Part shown: positions 1 through 6,374 of the stretch, in pieces
Numbering within the stretch: the first letter of the stretch is position 1
Layout of the letters: each line of letters starts with the position of its first letter
DNA from: Pseudomonadaceae bacterium UBA836
Lineage (GTDB): Bacteria > Pseudomonadota > Gammaproteobacteria > Pseudomonadales > Pseudomonadaceae
Direction of reading: 5' to 3'
DNA: 20,235 nt
Assembly: GCA_002296055.1 (NCBI GenBank)
Contig: DBHE01000220.1
Location: 1 to 20,235 of the forward strand
Notes under the pieces: generated by a model
Databases searched by the model: none
What the model was told of the DNA's origin: nothing
What the model saw: the letters and a program-made list of their open reading frames with translations, nothing else
Program-made: the position numbers and the translations under genes

Positions 1-85
1 GTTTCAGCTGGTGGCTATAGTCTGTACTTGTCAGACGGCGGTACCGAACGGTTCGGCATCGCTTCACACAAAAGAGGAAATGACT
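1..85 (+). promoter_or_regulatory. Upstream region of the PepSY/two-component operon
   Basis: Non-coding leader before the first small gene. A -10-like hexamer TATAGT lies at 16-21; its -35 partner would fall off the left edge, so this promoter cannot be confirmed. A perfect inverted repeat CCGAAC-G-GTTCGG occupies 44-56, between the possible start site and the ribosome binding site, and could be an operator or a weak hairpin. I see no tandem TTAAG boxes of the kind reported for BqsR targets. The ribosome binding site GAGG is at 74-77. Confidence 0.3.
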
Positions 86-397
86 ATGTACAAACAACTT
101 GTTTCGCTGTCTTGCGCCGCCATTCTGGGTATGGGTAGTGCTGCTGTGTTGGCAGATGACGATGTCCGCATGGACGAGGTACCGGGCCTGGTTCAGCAGG
201 GTACCATCCAGTCACTGGAAAGCCTGAATGAAAAGGCACTGTCAGTGCAACCCGGCACCATCACCGATACCGATCTGGACAAGCACTATGGCCGCTATGT
301 CTACGAAGTTGAAATCCGCGATGCCCAAGGGCAGGAGTGGGACCTTGACCTGGATGCGAGCAATGGCGACGTACTGGAACACCGCCGCGACGATTGA
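86..397 (+). CDS. Small exported PepSY-domain protein (first of a pair)
   Basis: Predicted 103-residue periplasmic protein. Residues 1-23 look like a Sec signal peptide (MYKQLVSL, a hydrophobic core, then AAVLA before DDD). The mature ~80 residues form one PepSY-like unit with the pattern GRYVYEVEI followed by [13 protein letters not shown], and end in a charged HRRDD tail. The protein is rich in Asp/Glu, which would fit cation contact, but no binding site can be assigned. I chose the ATG at 86 because GAGG at 74-77 sits 8 bases upstream; the ATG at 80 is only 2 bases away, and a start at 11 would put an unlikely segment before the signal peptide. It heads a four-gene operon with a second PepSY protein, a response regulator and a sensor kinase. 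PepSY proteins in such operons are thought to modulate the kinase; here that is inference. Confidence 0.8.
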   Translation: MYKQLVSLSCAAILGMGSAAVLADDDVRMDEVPGLVQQGTIQSLESLNEKALSVQPGTITDTDLDKHYGRYVYEVEIRDAQGQEWDLDLDASNGDVLEHRRDD

Positions 398-701
398 TAC
401 GCGGCCCCGCGGTCGCCTGCTGCTGTGTGCGCTGGTGCTGATCCCACTCAGTGTCAGCGCGCGCGACCTGAGTCAGGATGAGGCGTTGGCGCTAACCGAG
501 CAGGGGCACATCGTGCCTCTGCAGGTGTTTGTAAATGATGCGCTGCAGCGCTTTCCCGGCCGCTTGCTGGAGGCTGAGCTGGAACTGGACGATGGCCGCT
601 ACATCTATGAGATTGAAGTGGTGACGCGTACCCGGCGGGTCATGGAGCTGGAGTACGATGCGGTTACTGGAGATCTACTGGATGTGGAAGAGGACGACTG
701 A
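363..701 (+). CDS. Second small exported PepSY-domain protein; start uncertain
   Basis: About 112 residues from the ATG at 363. A hydrophobic stretch, [15 protein letters not shown] (about residues 19-33), looks like a signal peptide core preceded by PRGR, giving a mature protein that starts near RDLSQDEAL. The mature part is one PepSY unit, GRYIYEIEV then [15 protein letters not shown], ending in EEDD. It parallels the preceding gene (GRYVYEVEI / [11 protein letters not shown]), so the two look like an old tandem duplication. The start is doubtful: 363 overlaps the previous gene by 35 bases, has no clear ribosome binding site and gives a long n-region. An ATT at 393 would give a tighter signal peptide. 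The stop codon shares one base with the ATG of the response regulator (TGATG), so translation is probably coupled. Confidence 0.7.
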   Translation: MATYWNTAATIDTRPRGRLLLCALVLIPLSVSARDLSQDEALALTEQGHIVPLQVFVNDALQRFPGRLLEAELELDDGRYIYEIEVVTRTRRVMELEYDAVTGDLLDVEEDD

Positions 702-1372
702 TGCGGCTGTTGCTGGTTGAGGATAACGTAGCACTGGCCGAGAGCCTGATGGTCGTGCTCAAGCGGGCAGGCTATGCAGTGGATTGGCGGGCCGACGGGC
801 GTGACGCCTTGCTGCTGGGTGAGCAGGAACCCTACGATCTTGCCATTCTCGATTTGGGCCTGCCGGGTATGGATGGGCTGGACATCCTGCGACGCTGGCG
901 TGCGGGCGGCAGCGCACTGCCGGTACTTATATTGACTGCGCGTAGCCGCTGGACCGAACGGGTAGAGGGGCTGCAGGCAGGCGCCGACGACTATCTCACC
1001 AAACCCTTTCACAATGAAGAGCTGGTCCTGCGGGTGCAGGCGTTGCTGCGTCGTGCCCACGGTCGCGAGCCTCAGGCCATGCTTAGCGCGGCAGGCATGC
1101 AGCTCGACGAAGCTCATCAGCAGGTCGTACGGGGCGCCGACGCGCCAATCGGCCTGTCAGCCAGCGAGTTCAAGCTGTTGCGCTATTTCATGCTGCACCC
1201 CGGGCAGGTGCTGTCCAAAACTCGGCTGGCCGAGCACCTCTACGATTACGAAGACGAGCGTGACTCCAACGTTATTGAAGTGTTGATCAACCACCTGCGT
1301 CGCAAGTTGGGCCGCGAGGCCATTGAAACGCGGCGAGGGCAGGGGTACGTACTGGTGGGCACTGCCGAATGA
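701..1372 (+). CDS. OmpR/PhoB-family response regulator
   Basis: 223 residues, the usual size for the family. The N-terminal receiver domain (1-~115) has the acidic pair E7/D8, phosphoacceptor D51 in [11 protein letters not shown]79 in LILTAR and K101 in LTKPF, all intact. The C-terminal winged-helix DNA-binding domain (~130-220) has [10 protein letters not shown], the [13 protein letters not shown] recognition region and the closing RRGQGYVL hairpin. It should be phosphorylated by the kinase encoded next, which overlaps it by four bases (ATGA). The sequence is of the PhoP/QseB/PmrA type. With two small PepSY genes upstream, BqsR/CarR of P. aeruginosa is my leading comparison, but I cannot decide orthology by eye, so I give no symbol. 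Confidence 0.93.
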   Translation: MRLLLVEDNVALAESLMVVLKRAGYAVDWRADGRDALLLGEQEPYDLAILDLGLPGMDGLDILRRWRAGGSALPVLILTARSRWTERVEGLQAGADDYLTKPFHNEELVLRVQALLRRAHGREPQAMLSAAGMQLDEAHQQVVRGADAPIGLSASEFKLLRYFMLHPGQVLSKTRLAEHLYDYEDERDSNVIEVLINHLRRKLGREAIETRRGQGYVLVGTAE

Positions 1373-2694
1373 TGTCCATCAGTCGCCGCTTGACGCTAAG
1401 CCTGGTGCCGCTGCTGCTGATCAGTTTGCTGCTGGTTGTGCAGGGCAGTGTCTGGTTGTATGACCGCGCGCAACGCAACTACCTGACGCTGCTTTTGCAG
1501 CGCGAGACCGACAGCCTGCTGGCTGCGTTGACCGTTGGCAGCGACGGGCTCTATCTGGACATGGACAAGGTTGATCCTGACTACAGGCGCCCCTACTCGG
1601 GGCGTTATTTCGTGGTGCAGGGCAATGAGAAATGGCGGTCACGTTCGCTCTGGGATCAGCGTCTCCCATTGCCGGGTGACGGCTTGCAAAGCGACCTGCT
1701 GCCGGGGCCGAGCGGTCAGGAGCTACTGGTTTGGTCGGGTGAATACCTGAAATCCGGGGAGCGCCTGACCATCAGTGTGGCCATCGACTACCAGCCGCTG
1801 CTAGGCGAGTTTCGCCGTGCTAGCTGGTGGCTGAGTGGTTTGGGTGTGCTGGTGGTGCTGCTGGCGGCGGGCGCGCAACATTGGTTGCTGCGGCGATCTC
1901 TCAGGCCACTGCAGAGTGCCCAGCGCGAATTGGCCGAGTGGCGCAGTGGTGAGCGGTTGCAGCTGAATGAGCAGGTGCCGGAGGAGCTGGCGCCACTGGT
2001 CAGCGAGATCAACCATCTGGGGCAGCAGATTGAAGCCCTGCTGGAGCGTGCGCGTAACAGCGCCGGTGACCTAGGACACGCGCTCAAGACGCCTCTGGCA
2101 GTGATCGAGAGCCGACTGGACAGTCTGGCCGCGCAGCTGCCGGCGCAGCAGCGTGACGAGCTGCAAACGCAGGTGCAGGCCATGCGCACCCAGCTGGAGC
2201 GGACGCTTCAGCGCGCCCGTCTGGCGCCCGATCAGTCCCGTGGCCAGCGCTTTGCTCCCGACACTGATTTGACCGCACTGGTGCAGACGCTGCAGCGTCT
2301 CTATCCCGCCGGCCCGCAAATCAGCCTGGACGGCGAGCTGTCCGCCAGTTGGCCGTTTGACCGCGAAGATCTGCTGGAGCTGCTGGGTAACCTGCTGGAC
2401 AACGCCTGCAAGTGGGCGCGGGCTCAGGTGCGGGTAGGGTGGCAGTTGGGTGCAGCGCAGTTGACGCTAGAGGTCGCAGACGACGGCCCCGGCATTGATC
2501 CAACCGCGCGAGATCAAGTGCTGGGGCGCGGGGCTCGGCTGGACCAGCAGACACCGGGGCACGGCCTGGGGCTGGCCATTGTGCGGGACATGGTAGCGAC
2601 CTATCAGGGGTCGCTAGCTCTGGAGCAGGCGCCGGAGGGCGGCCTGCTGGTGCGCATCAGCCTGCCACGCCAGCGCCGCCGTGGGCTTGATTGA
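1369..2694 (+). CDS. PhoQ-like sensor histidine kinase
   Basis: 441-residue inner-membrane kinase. A first membrane segment (~8-30) and a second (~150-172, [16 protein letters not shown]) bracket a periplasmic sensor of about 120 residues. This sensor has RETDS just after TM1 and acidic/aromatic stretches such as [23 protein letters not shown]-like linker follows. The H-box is [14 protein letters not shown] with H237, the same HxLKTPLAV pattern as PhoQ. The N-box is [12 protein letters not shown] (N341, N345), and the G-boxes are ADDGPGIDP and GHGLGLAIV. All catalytic motifs are present. It starts inside the regulator gene (ATGATG at 1369-1374; either Met is possible). BqsS is reported to sense Fe(II) through an RExxE motif; here only RExDS is visible, so the ligand may differ or the comparison may be wrong. 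Confidence 0.92.
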   Translation: MMSISRRLTLSLVPLLLISLLLVVQGSVWLYDRAQRNYLTLLLQRETDSLLAALTVGSDGLYLDMDKVDPDYRRPYSGRYFVVQGNEKWRSRSLWDQRLPLPGDGLQSDLLPGPSGQELLVWSGEYLKSGERLTISVAIDYQPLLGEFRRASWWLSGLGVLVVLLAAGAQHWLLRRSLRPLQSAQRELAEWRSGERLQLNEQVPEELAPLVSEINHLGQQIEALLERARNSAGDLGHALKTPLAVIESRLDSLAAQLPAQQRDELQTQVQAMRTQLERTLQRARLAPDQSRGQRFAPDTDLTALVQTLQRLYPAGPQISLDGELSASWPFDREDLLELLGNLLDNACKWARAQVRVGWQLGAAQLTLEVADDGPGIDPTARDQVLGRGARLDQQTPGHGLGLAIVRDMVATYQGSLALEQAPEGGLLVRISLPRQRRRGLD

Positions 2695-3858
2695 TCAGAG
2701 TGCCGATGCGTCGATGTCGACCAGCAGCAGGTGACGGCTGTCGTCGATGAACAACCCCGAGGTCATGCAATACTGGTTGGTGGTCGCGTCGCGGTAGCGA
2801 TTGGACAGGATGACGCGGCTGTCTTCGCCAGCTTCGGCCAGAATCTGATAGAAGTACGGCCGCCAGGACCAGTTATGATCCAGGTAACGCGGATCTGTCT
2901 GCCAGCCGTCGTCGCGCCAGTCAAAGTTGGGGGAAATCTGCGTGCCCTCGGCGTCGCACAGGAAGCAGCGCAGCAGCCAGGGATAGTTGCGTGGGTCAGG
3001 CAGCTTCGATGGCTGTGCGCCCTGACGAAGCCACTGGCGCAGCTCCGCAAACAGGTCTGCCAGTGAGCGGCGCAGGTTGGCCAGCTTTTCGCGTTCAGCC
3101 AGCTTGGCGCGCACGTAGTGGTCGCGCATTACCGAGAATTGCTGCTGCACGGCATCGCTGGGCAGAAAGTTCTCTTCGGGGCGGCCAAACAGGTAACCCT
3201 GTACGTAGCGTGCGCCGCACTCCAATGCAAAGTGCAGCTCCTGTTCGGTTTCTACTCCCTCGGCAATGATCCAGCAGCCACTCTTTTCAGCCATCAGTGC
3301 CAGCGCGCGTACAAAGTCGCCGCTGTTGCTGTTGCCTGCGGCAGCCTGGCGGAACAGCTGGATATCGAGTTTGAGGATGTCCGGCTCTAGCGCCAGTACG
3401 CGGTCGAGCATGGAGTAGCCAGCGCCGAAATCGTCAATGGCGATGCGGATACCGGCCCCGCGGTAACGCTGTACCACCTCGCGCAACTGCTCGATGCTGC
3501 CCTGCAGTTCAGTTATCTCGAAAACCACCTGATCGGTTGGCAGCCCCAGCTCTTCCAAAAGCTGCAGGCTGGGCAGCGGCTTGCCGGGCTCCAACTGGCT
3601 AATCCAGGCCGGTGAAATGTTGAGGCTTAAAAAGCCCTCAGGGGTGTCACGAAAGCGTTCCAGTGCCTGGCGCCGGATGCTGCGGTCCAGCTCCAGCAAA
3701 TCATTTTGGGATACGGCCGGATCGGTAAACAGAGGGCCTGCGCTGCTGATGTTGCCCTCCTCATCGCGCAGACGCGCGAGCGCTTCGTACCCGGCAATGC
3801 GGCCGGTGGCGGTATCGATCAGAGGTTGGAAATAAGGCAGGGGCTGGCCTGTGAACAC
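2695..3858 (-). CDS. EAL-domain c-di-GMP phosphodiesterase with C-terminal sensory-like domain
   Basis: 387 residues, with no signal peptide or membrane segment. The EAL domain spans ~5-240 and keeps the catalytic set: E25 in YEALAR, N80 in LNIS, E114 and E117 in FEITE, D142-D143 in IDDFGAGYS, K163 in LKLD, E200 in IAEGVET and Q220 in YVQGYLFGRP. It should therefore hydrolyse c-di-GMP to pGpG. There is no GGDEF domain. A helical linker (~240-285) leads to a C-terminal domain with FLCDAEGTQISPNF and NWSWRPYFYQIL, resembling the PAS/Cache-like YkuI C-terminal domain; this is probably an input domain. The start is GTG at 3858 with GGAG six bases upstream. It is divergent from the ammonium transporter and its stop directly abuts the kinase stop. 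Confidence 0.9.
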   Translation of the reverse strand: MFTGQPLPYFQPLIDTATGRIAGYEALARLRDEEGNISSAGPLFTDPAVSQNDLLELDRSIRRQALERFRDTPEGFLSLNISPAWISQLEPGKPLPSLQLLEELGLPTDQVVFEITELQGSIEQLREVVQRYRGAGIRIAIDDFGAGYSMLDRVLALEPDILKLDIQLFRQAAAGNSNSGDFVRALALMAEKSGCWIIAEGVETEQELHFALECGARYVQGYLFGRPEENFLPSDAVQQQFSVMRDHYVRAKLAEREKLANLRRSLADLFAELRQWLRQGAQPSKLPDPRNYPWLLRCFLCDAEGTQISPNFDWRDDGWQTDPRYLDHNWSWRPYFYQILAEAGEDSRVILSNRYRDATTNQYCMTSGLFIDDSRHLLLVDIDASAL

Positions 3859-3896
3859 ATCATTCTCCGGGGTCGGGACGTCGGGCGCTGACAGTA

Positions 3897-3912
3897 TGCA
3901 AGATTATAGCCA
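3897..3912 (-). promoter_or_regulatory. Possible sigma-54 promoter (or sigma-70 -10) for the EAL gene
   Basis: Read on the minus strand, the site is TGGCTATAATCTTGCA. It has the invariant GG and GC of the -24/-12 class exactly ten bases apart and matches 9 of 12 informative consensus positions. Transcription would start near 3886, giving a leader of about 28 bases before the GTG at 3858. The same bases contain a perfect TATAAT (3903-3908), with only a poor -35 (3 of 6) upstream, so a sigma-70 reading is a real alternative. A short inverted repeat GCAGC-N5-GCTGC (3914-3928) lies directly upstream and could be an operator. Confidence 0.45.
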
Positions 3913-4006
3913 AGCAGCCGGAAGCTGCCGTAACGCTGCATAGGGGAGCCGCTGGCGCTGTCATAAAAGTGCCATTGTGCGCTTTCAGTGCACGATTTTG
4001 CCAATT

Positions 4007-4022
4007 TGGTATGACGATTGCA
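4007..4022 (+). promoter_or_regulatory. Sigma-54 promoter facing the ammonium transporter
   Basis: TGGTATGACGATTGCA matches the -24/-12 consensus TGGCACG-N4-TTGCW at 10 of 12 positions, with GG (4008-4009) and GC (4020-4021) at the required ten-base spacing. Transcription would start near 4033, leaving an unusually long leader of about 220 bases before the ATG at 4252. Sigma-54 control is expected for ammonium transporters under nitrogen limitation. I searched the rest of the spacer for GG-N10-GC and found no better-placed plus-strand match. Confidence 0.6.
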
Positions 4023-4050
4023 CTAATCAAGGGAGTCAGTCTTGTAGCGC

Positions 4051-4067
4051 TGCGCCAACATGGTGCC
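4051..4067. promoter_or_regulatory. NtrC-like binding site
   Basis: TGCGCCAACATGGTGCC matches the NtrC dyad TGCACCA-N3-TGGTGCA at 12 of 14 arm positions. It lies about 165-180 bases upstream of the minus-strand promoter of the EAL gene, a usual enhancer distance. Relative to the plus-strand sigma-54 promoter it lies just downstream of the predicted start. Confidence 0.5.
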
Positions 4068-4103
4068 AATACGTTGGGGAGTGTTACAGGAATTTGGGCT
4101 AAA

Positions 4104-4134
4104 TCGATGAAATATAAATATAAATTTAATAAAC
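4104..4134. other. AT-rich block in the amt leader
   Basis: A nearly pure A/T run, containing two overlapping TATAAA units (4113-4124) then TTTAATAAA, stands out from the GC-rich surroundings. It could be a bend or host-factor site between the NtrC-like dyads. I found no convincing IHF consensus and no -35 at a proper distance, so I do not call it a sigma-70 promoter. Confidence 0.3.
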
Positions 4135-4210
4135 CCCGCTAGCTGAGCCGCGTTGTTGATCAATCGCTCCGTTGGCGTATCGCACCAAATGCGCACACCA
4201 GGCGGTGATG

Positions 4211-4227
4211 TGCACGGATGAGGTGCA
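4211..4227. promoter_or_regulatory. Second NtrC-like dyad near the amt start
   Basis: TGCACGGATGAGGTGCA has exact TGCAC and GTGCA outer half-sites separated by seven bases, the NtrC geometry, with 11 of 14 arm positions matching. It ends 24 bases before the amt ATG, so a bound protein could also obstruct transcription or fall within the leader RNA. Confidence 0.4.
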
Positions 4228-4251
4228 TTTTGTTTGCAAGAGGCTGCTTGA

Positions 4252-5460
4252 ATGGAAAACCTGCACAGCGCCGTTGAAACTCTGGTTCACGGTGCAAACA
4301 CCCTGTTTATTCTGATGGGCGCGATCATGGTTCTGGCCATGCACGCCGGCTTTGCCTTTCTTGAGGTCGGTACGGTGCGGCAGAAAAACCAGGTCAATGC
4401 CCTGTCGAAAATTATCAGCGACTTCGCGATCTCCTGTTTGGCGTACTTCTTTATCGGTTACTGGATTGCCTACGGTGCAACCTTTTTTGCCGACGCGGCG
4501 ACCCTGTCGCAAAACAACGGTTATGCGCTGGTTAAGTTTTTCTTTCTGATGACCTTTGCTGCAGCCATTCCGGCGATTATCTCCGGTGGTATCGCTGAAC
4601 GCGCTCGGTTTGCGCCGCAGCTGTGCGCCTCGCTGCTTATCGTTGGCGTGGTGTATCCCTTCTTTGAGGGTATCGTCTGGAATGGCAATTACGGCTTTCA
4701 GGGCTGGCTGGAGGCGACCTTCGGTGCGAGTTTCCACGACTTTGCCGGTTCGGTTGTTGTGCACGCGGTAGGGGGCTGGATTGCACTTGGCGCTGTGCTG
4801 CTGCTAGGCGCGCGTAACGGGCGCTACCGTGGTGGCCATGTAGTCGCCATGCCGCCGTCGAACATTCCCTTTCTGGCACTGGGCGCGTGGATTCTGACCA
4901 TCGGCTGGTTCGGCTTTAACGTGATGTCTGCGCAGACACTGGATGGTATCAGTGGCCTGGTAGCGGTTAACTCGCTGATGGCGATGGTGGGCGGCACGCT
5001 GGTGGCGCTGCTGGTTGGTCGCGCTGACCCGGGCTTTATTCATAACGGCCCGCTGGCTGGTCTGGTCGCGGTGTGTGCAGGCTCCGACCTGATGCACCCG
5101 CTGGGCGCACTGGCGACTGGTGCGGTGGCGGGCGGTCTGTTTGTCTGGACCTTTATCCTGACCCAGAACCGCTTCAAGATCGATGACGTGCTGGGTGTCT
5201 GGCCGCTGCACGGTCTGTGCGGCGTATGGGGCGGCTTGGCGGCGGGTATCTTCGGCACCGAGGCGTTGGGCGGTCTGGGTGGTGTGAGCTTTATGTCGCA
5301 GTTGATCGGCTCGCTGGCCGGTGTGGTAGTTGCCTTTGTTGGCGGCCTGCTGGTCTACGGCGTGATTAAGTCGGTCGCAGGCCTGCGCCTGAGCGAAGAA
5401 GAGGAATACCAGGGTGCCGACCTGTCGATCCACAAGATTGGGGCGACCTCGGACGACTGA
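4252..5460 (+). CDS. amt: Ammonium transporter, Amt family
   Basis: 402-residue polytopic inner-membrane protein with about eleven membrane segments, normal for the Amt/MEP/Rh family; there is no cleavable signal peptide. It conducts ammonium/ammonia inward. Visible family marks are FLEVGTVRQKNQ near the first helices, MTFAAAIPAIISGGIAER, and D163 with the first pore histidine H171 in DFAGSVVVHAVGGW. The second pore histidine is H320 in PLHGLCGVWGG, and the cytosolic tail LRLSEEEEYQGADLS is the segment that meets PII proteins in relatives. The ATG has AAGAGG 8 bases upstream. No glnK (PII) gene is beside it, unlike the usual glnK-amtB pair, so control by PII must come from elsewhere. It is transcribed divergently from the EAL phosphodiesterase, and a terminator follows. 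Confidence 0.93.
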   Translation: MENLHSAVETLVHGANTLFILMGAIMVLAMHAGFAFLEVGTVRQKNQVNALSKIISDFAISCLAYFFIGYWIAYGATFFADAATLSQNNGYALVKFFFLMTFAAAIPAIISGGIAERARFAPQLCASLLIVGVVYPFFEGIVWNGNYGFQGWLEATFGASFHDFAGSVVVHAVGGWIALGAVLLLGARNGRYRGGHVVAMPPSNIPFLALGAWILTIGWFGFNVMSAQTLDGISGLVAVNSLMAMVGGTLVALLVGRADPGFIHNGPLAGLVAVCAGSDLMHPLGALATGAVAGGLFVWTFILTQNRFKIDDVLGVWPLHGLCGVWGGLAAGIFGTEALGGLGGVSFMSQLIGSLAGVVVAFVGGLLVYGVIKSVAGLRLSEEEEYQGADLSIHKIGATSDD

Positions 5461-5470
5461 TTGCCTTGCA

Positions 5471-5515
5471 GTGCACCCCTGCTCTTGGCCTCGAATGTTG
5501 CGGGGGCAGGGGCAC
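5471..5515 (+). terminator. Accessory hairpin downstream of amt
   Basis: GTGCACCCCTGC (5471-5482) can pair with GCAGGGGCAC (5506-5515), leaving a two-base bulge and a loop of about 23 bases. There is no T-tract after it, so it is not a classic terminator alone; it may protect the amt mRNA end or help the terminator that follows. Confidence 0.35.
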
Positions 5516-5548
5516 AAAAAACCGGGCTGAGTCGCCCGGTTTTTTTTG
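5514..5548. terminator. Bidirectional intrinsic terminator between amt and fabI
   Basis: ACCGGGC (5521-5527), a six-base loop, and GCCCGGT (5534-5540) form a perfect stem. An A run lies on the left (5516-5521) and eight T on the right (5540-5547), so it should stop amt transcripts and, on the opposite strand, the yej-fabI operon ending at 5567. Confidence 0.9.
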
Positions 5549-5566
5549 CCCGCAAACAGCGGAGGC

Positions 5567-6361
5567 TTACTCTTCCAGACCACCCATGGCGGTGATGTTG
5601 AAGCCACCGTCAACGTAGGTGATTTCACCGGACATGCCGGAGGCCAGGTCGGAGCAGAGGAAGGCGCCGACGTTGCCGACTTCTTCGATGGTGACGTTAC
5701 GACGCAGCGGGGTTTGCGCGGCGTTGTGCGCCAGCATCTTGCGGAAGCTCTTGATGCCGGAAGCGGCCAGGGTACGGATAGGTCCGGCAGAGATAGCGTT
5801 TACGCGGGTGCCTTCCGGGCCCAGGCTGGTGGCCAGGTAGCGAACACCGGCTTCCAGGCTGGCTTTGGCCATACCCATGACGTTGTAGTTAGGCATGGTG
5901 CGCTCGGCGCCCAGGTAGGACAGGGTCAGCAGGCTGCCGTTGCGGCCTTTCATCATCTCGCGACCGGCCTTGGCCAGGGCGACAAAGCTGTAGGCGCTGA
6001 TGTCATGGGCAATGCGGAAGCCTTCACGGGTGGTGACTTCGGCGAAGTTGCCATCCAGCTGGTCGCCCGGGGCAAAGCCGACTGAGTGAACGATGCAGTC
6101 CAGGCCATCCCACTTCTTGGCCAGCTCGACGAACACCTGCTCGATTTCGGCGTCATCGGCCACATCGCAGGGGAAGCACAGCTCAGGACCGGAGCCCCAG
6201 CCGGCAGCGAATTCTTCAACCCGGCCTTTCAGCTTTTCGTTCTGATAGGTGAAGGCCAGTTCGGCGCCCTCGCGGTGCATGGCCGCGGCGATGCCGGAGG
6301 CAATGGACAGTTTGCTGGCTACGCCAACGATGAGTACGCGCTTTCCGCTGAGAAATCCCAT
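5567..6361 (-). CDS. fabI: Enoyl-[acyl-carrier-protein] reductase, NADH-type
   Basis: 264-residue cytosolic short-chain dehydrogenase that reduces trans-2-enoyl-ACP in the last step of each fatty acid elongation cycle. The N-terminal cofactor site is [17 protein letters not shown]. The active site shows the FabI spacing Y149, Y159 and K166 ([19 protein letters not shown]), and [15 protein letters not shown] precedes the substrate-binding loop. G95-F96 in SVGFAPGD corresponds to the triclosan-contact region and looks wild type. I chose [10 protein letters not shown] at 6361, with AGGA seven bases upstream; an in-frame start further upstream would add a 20-residue extension with no family support. 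It lies 13 bases after yejF and is the last gene of that operon. P. aeruginosa has the same fabI/peptide-transporter adjacency. Confidence 0.97.
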   Translation of the reverse strand: MGFLSGKRVLIVGVASKLSIASGIAAAMHREGAELAFTYQNEKLKGRVEEFAAGWGSGPELCFPCDVADDAEIEQVFVELAKKWDGLDCIVHSVGFAPGDQLDGNFAEVTTREGFRIAHDISAYSFVALAKAGREMMKGRNGSLLTLSYLGAERTMPNYNVMGMAKASLEAGVRYLATSLGPEGTRVNAISAGPIRTLAASGIKSFRKMLAHNAAQTPLRRNVTIEEVGNVGAFLCSDLASGMSGEITYVDGGFNITAMGGLEE

Positions 6362-6374
6362 AGTGCTTTCCTGT

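Noticed and set aside
4231..4243. Possible second sigma-54 site just before amt (AGGTGCATTTTGTTTGCA)
   Set aside because: GG and GC are separated by twelve bases instead of ten, which sigma-54 does not normally tolerate.
4804..5628. Minus-strand frame (274 codons) opposite amt
   Set aside because: It covers conserved amt coding sequence and runs through the bidirectional terminator into the fabI end; no motif supports it.
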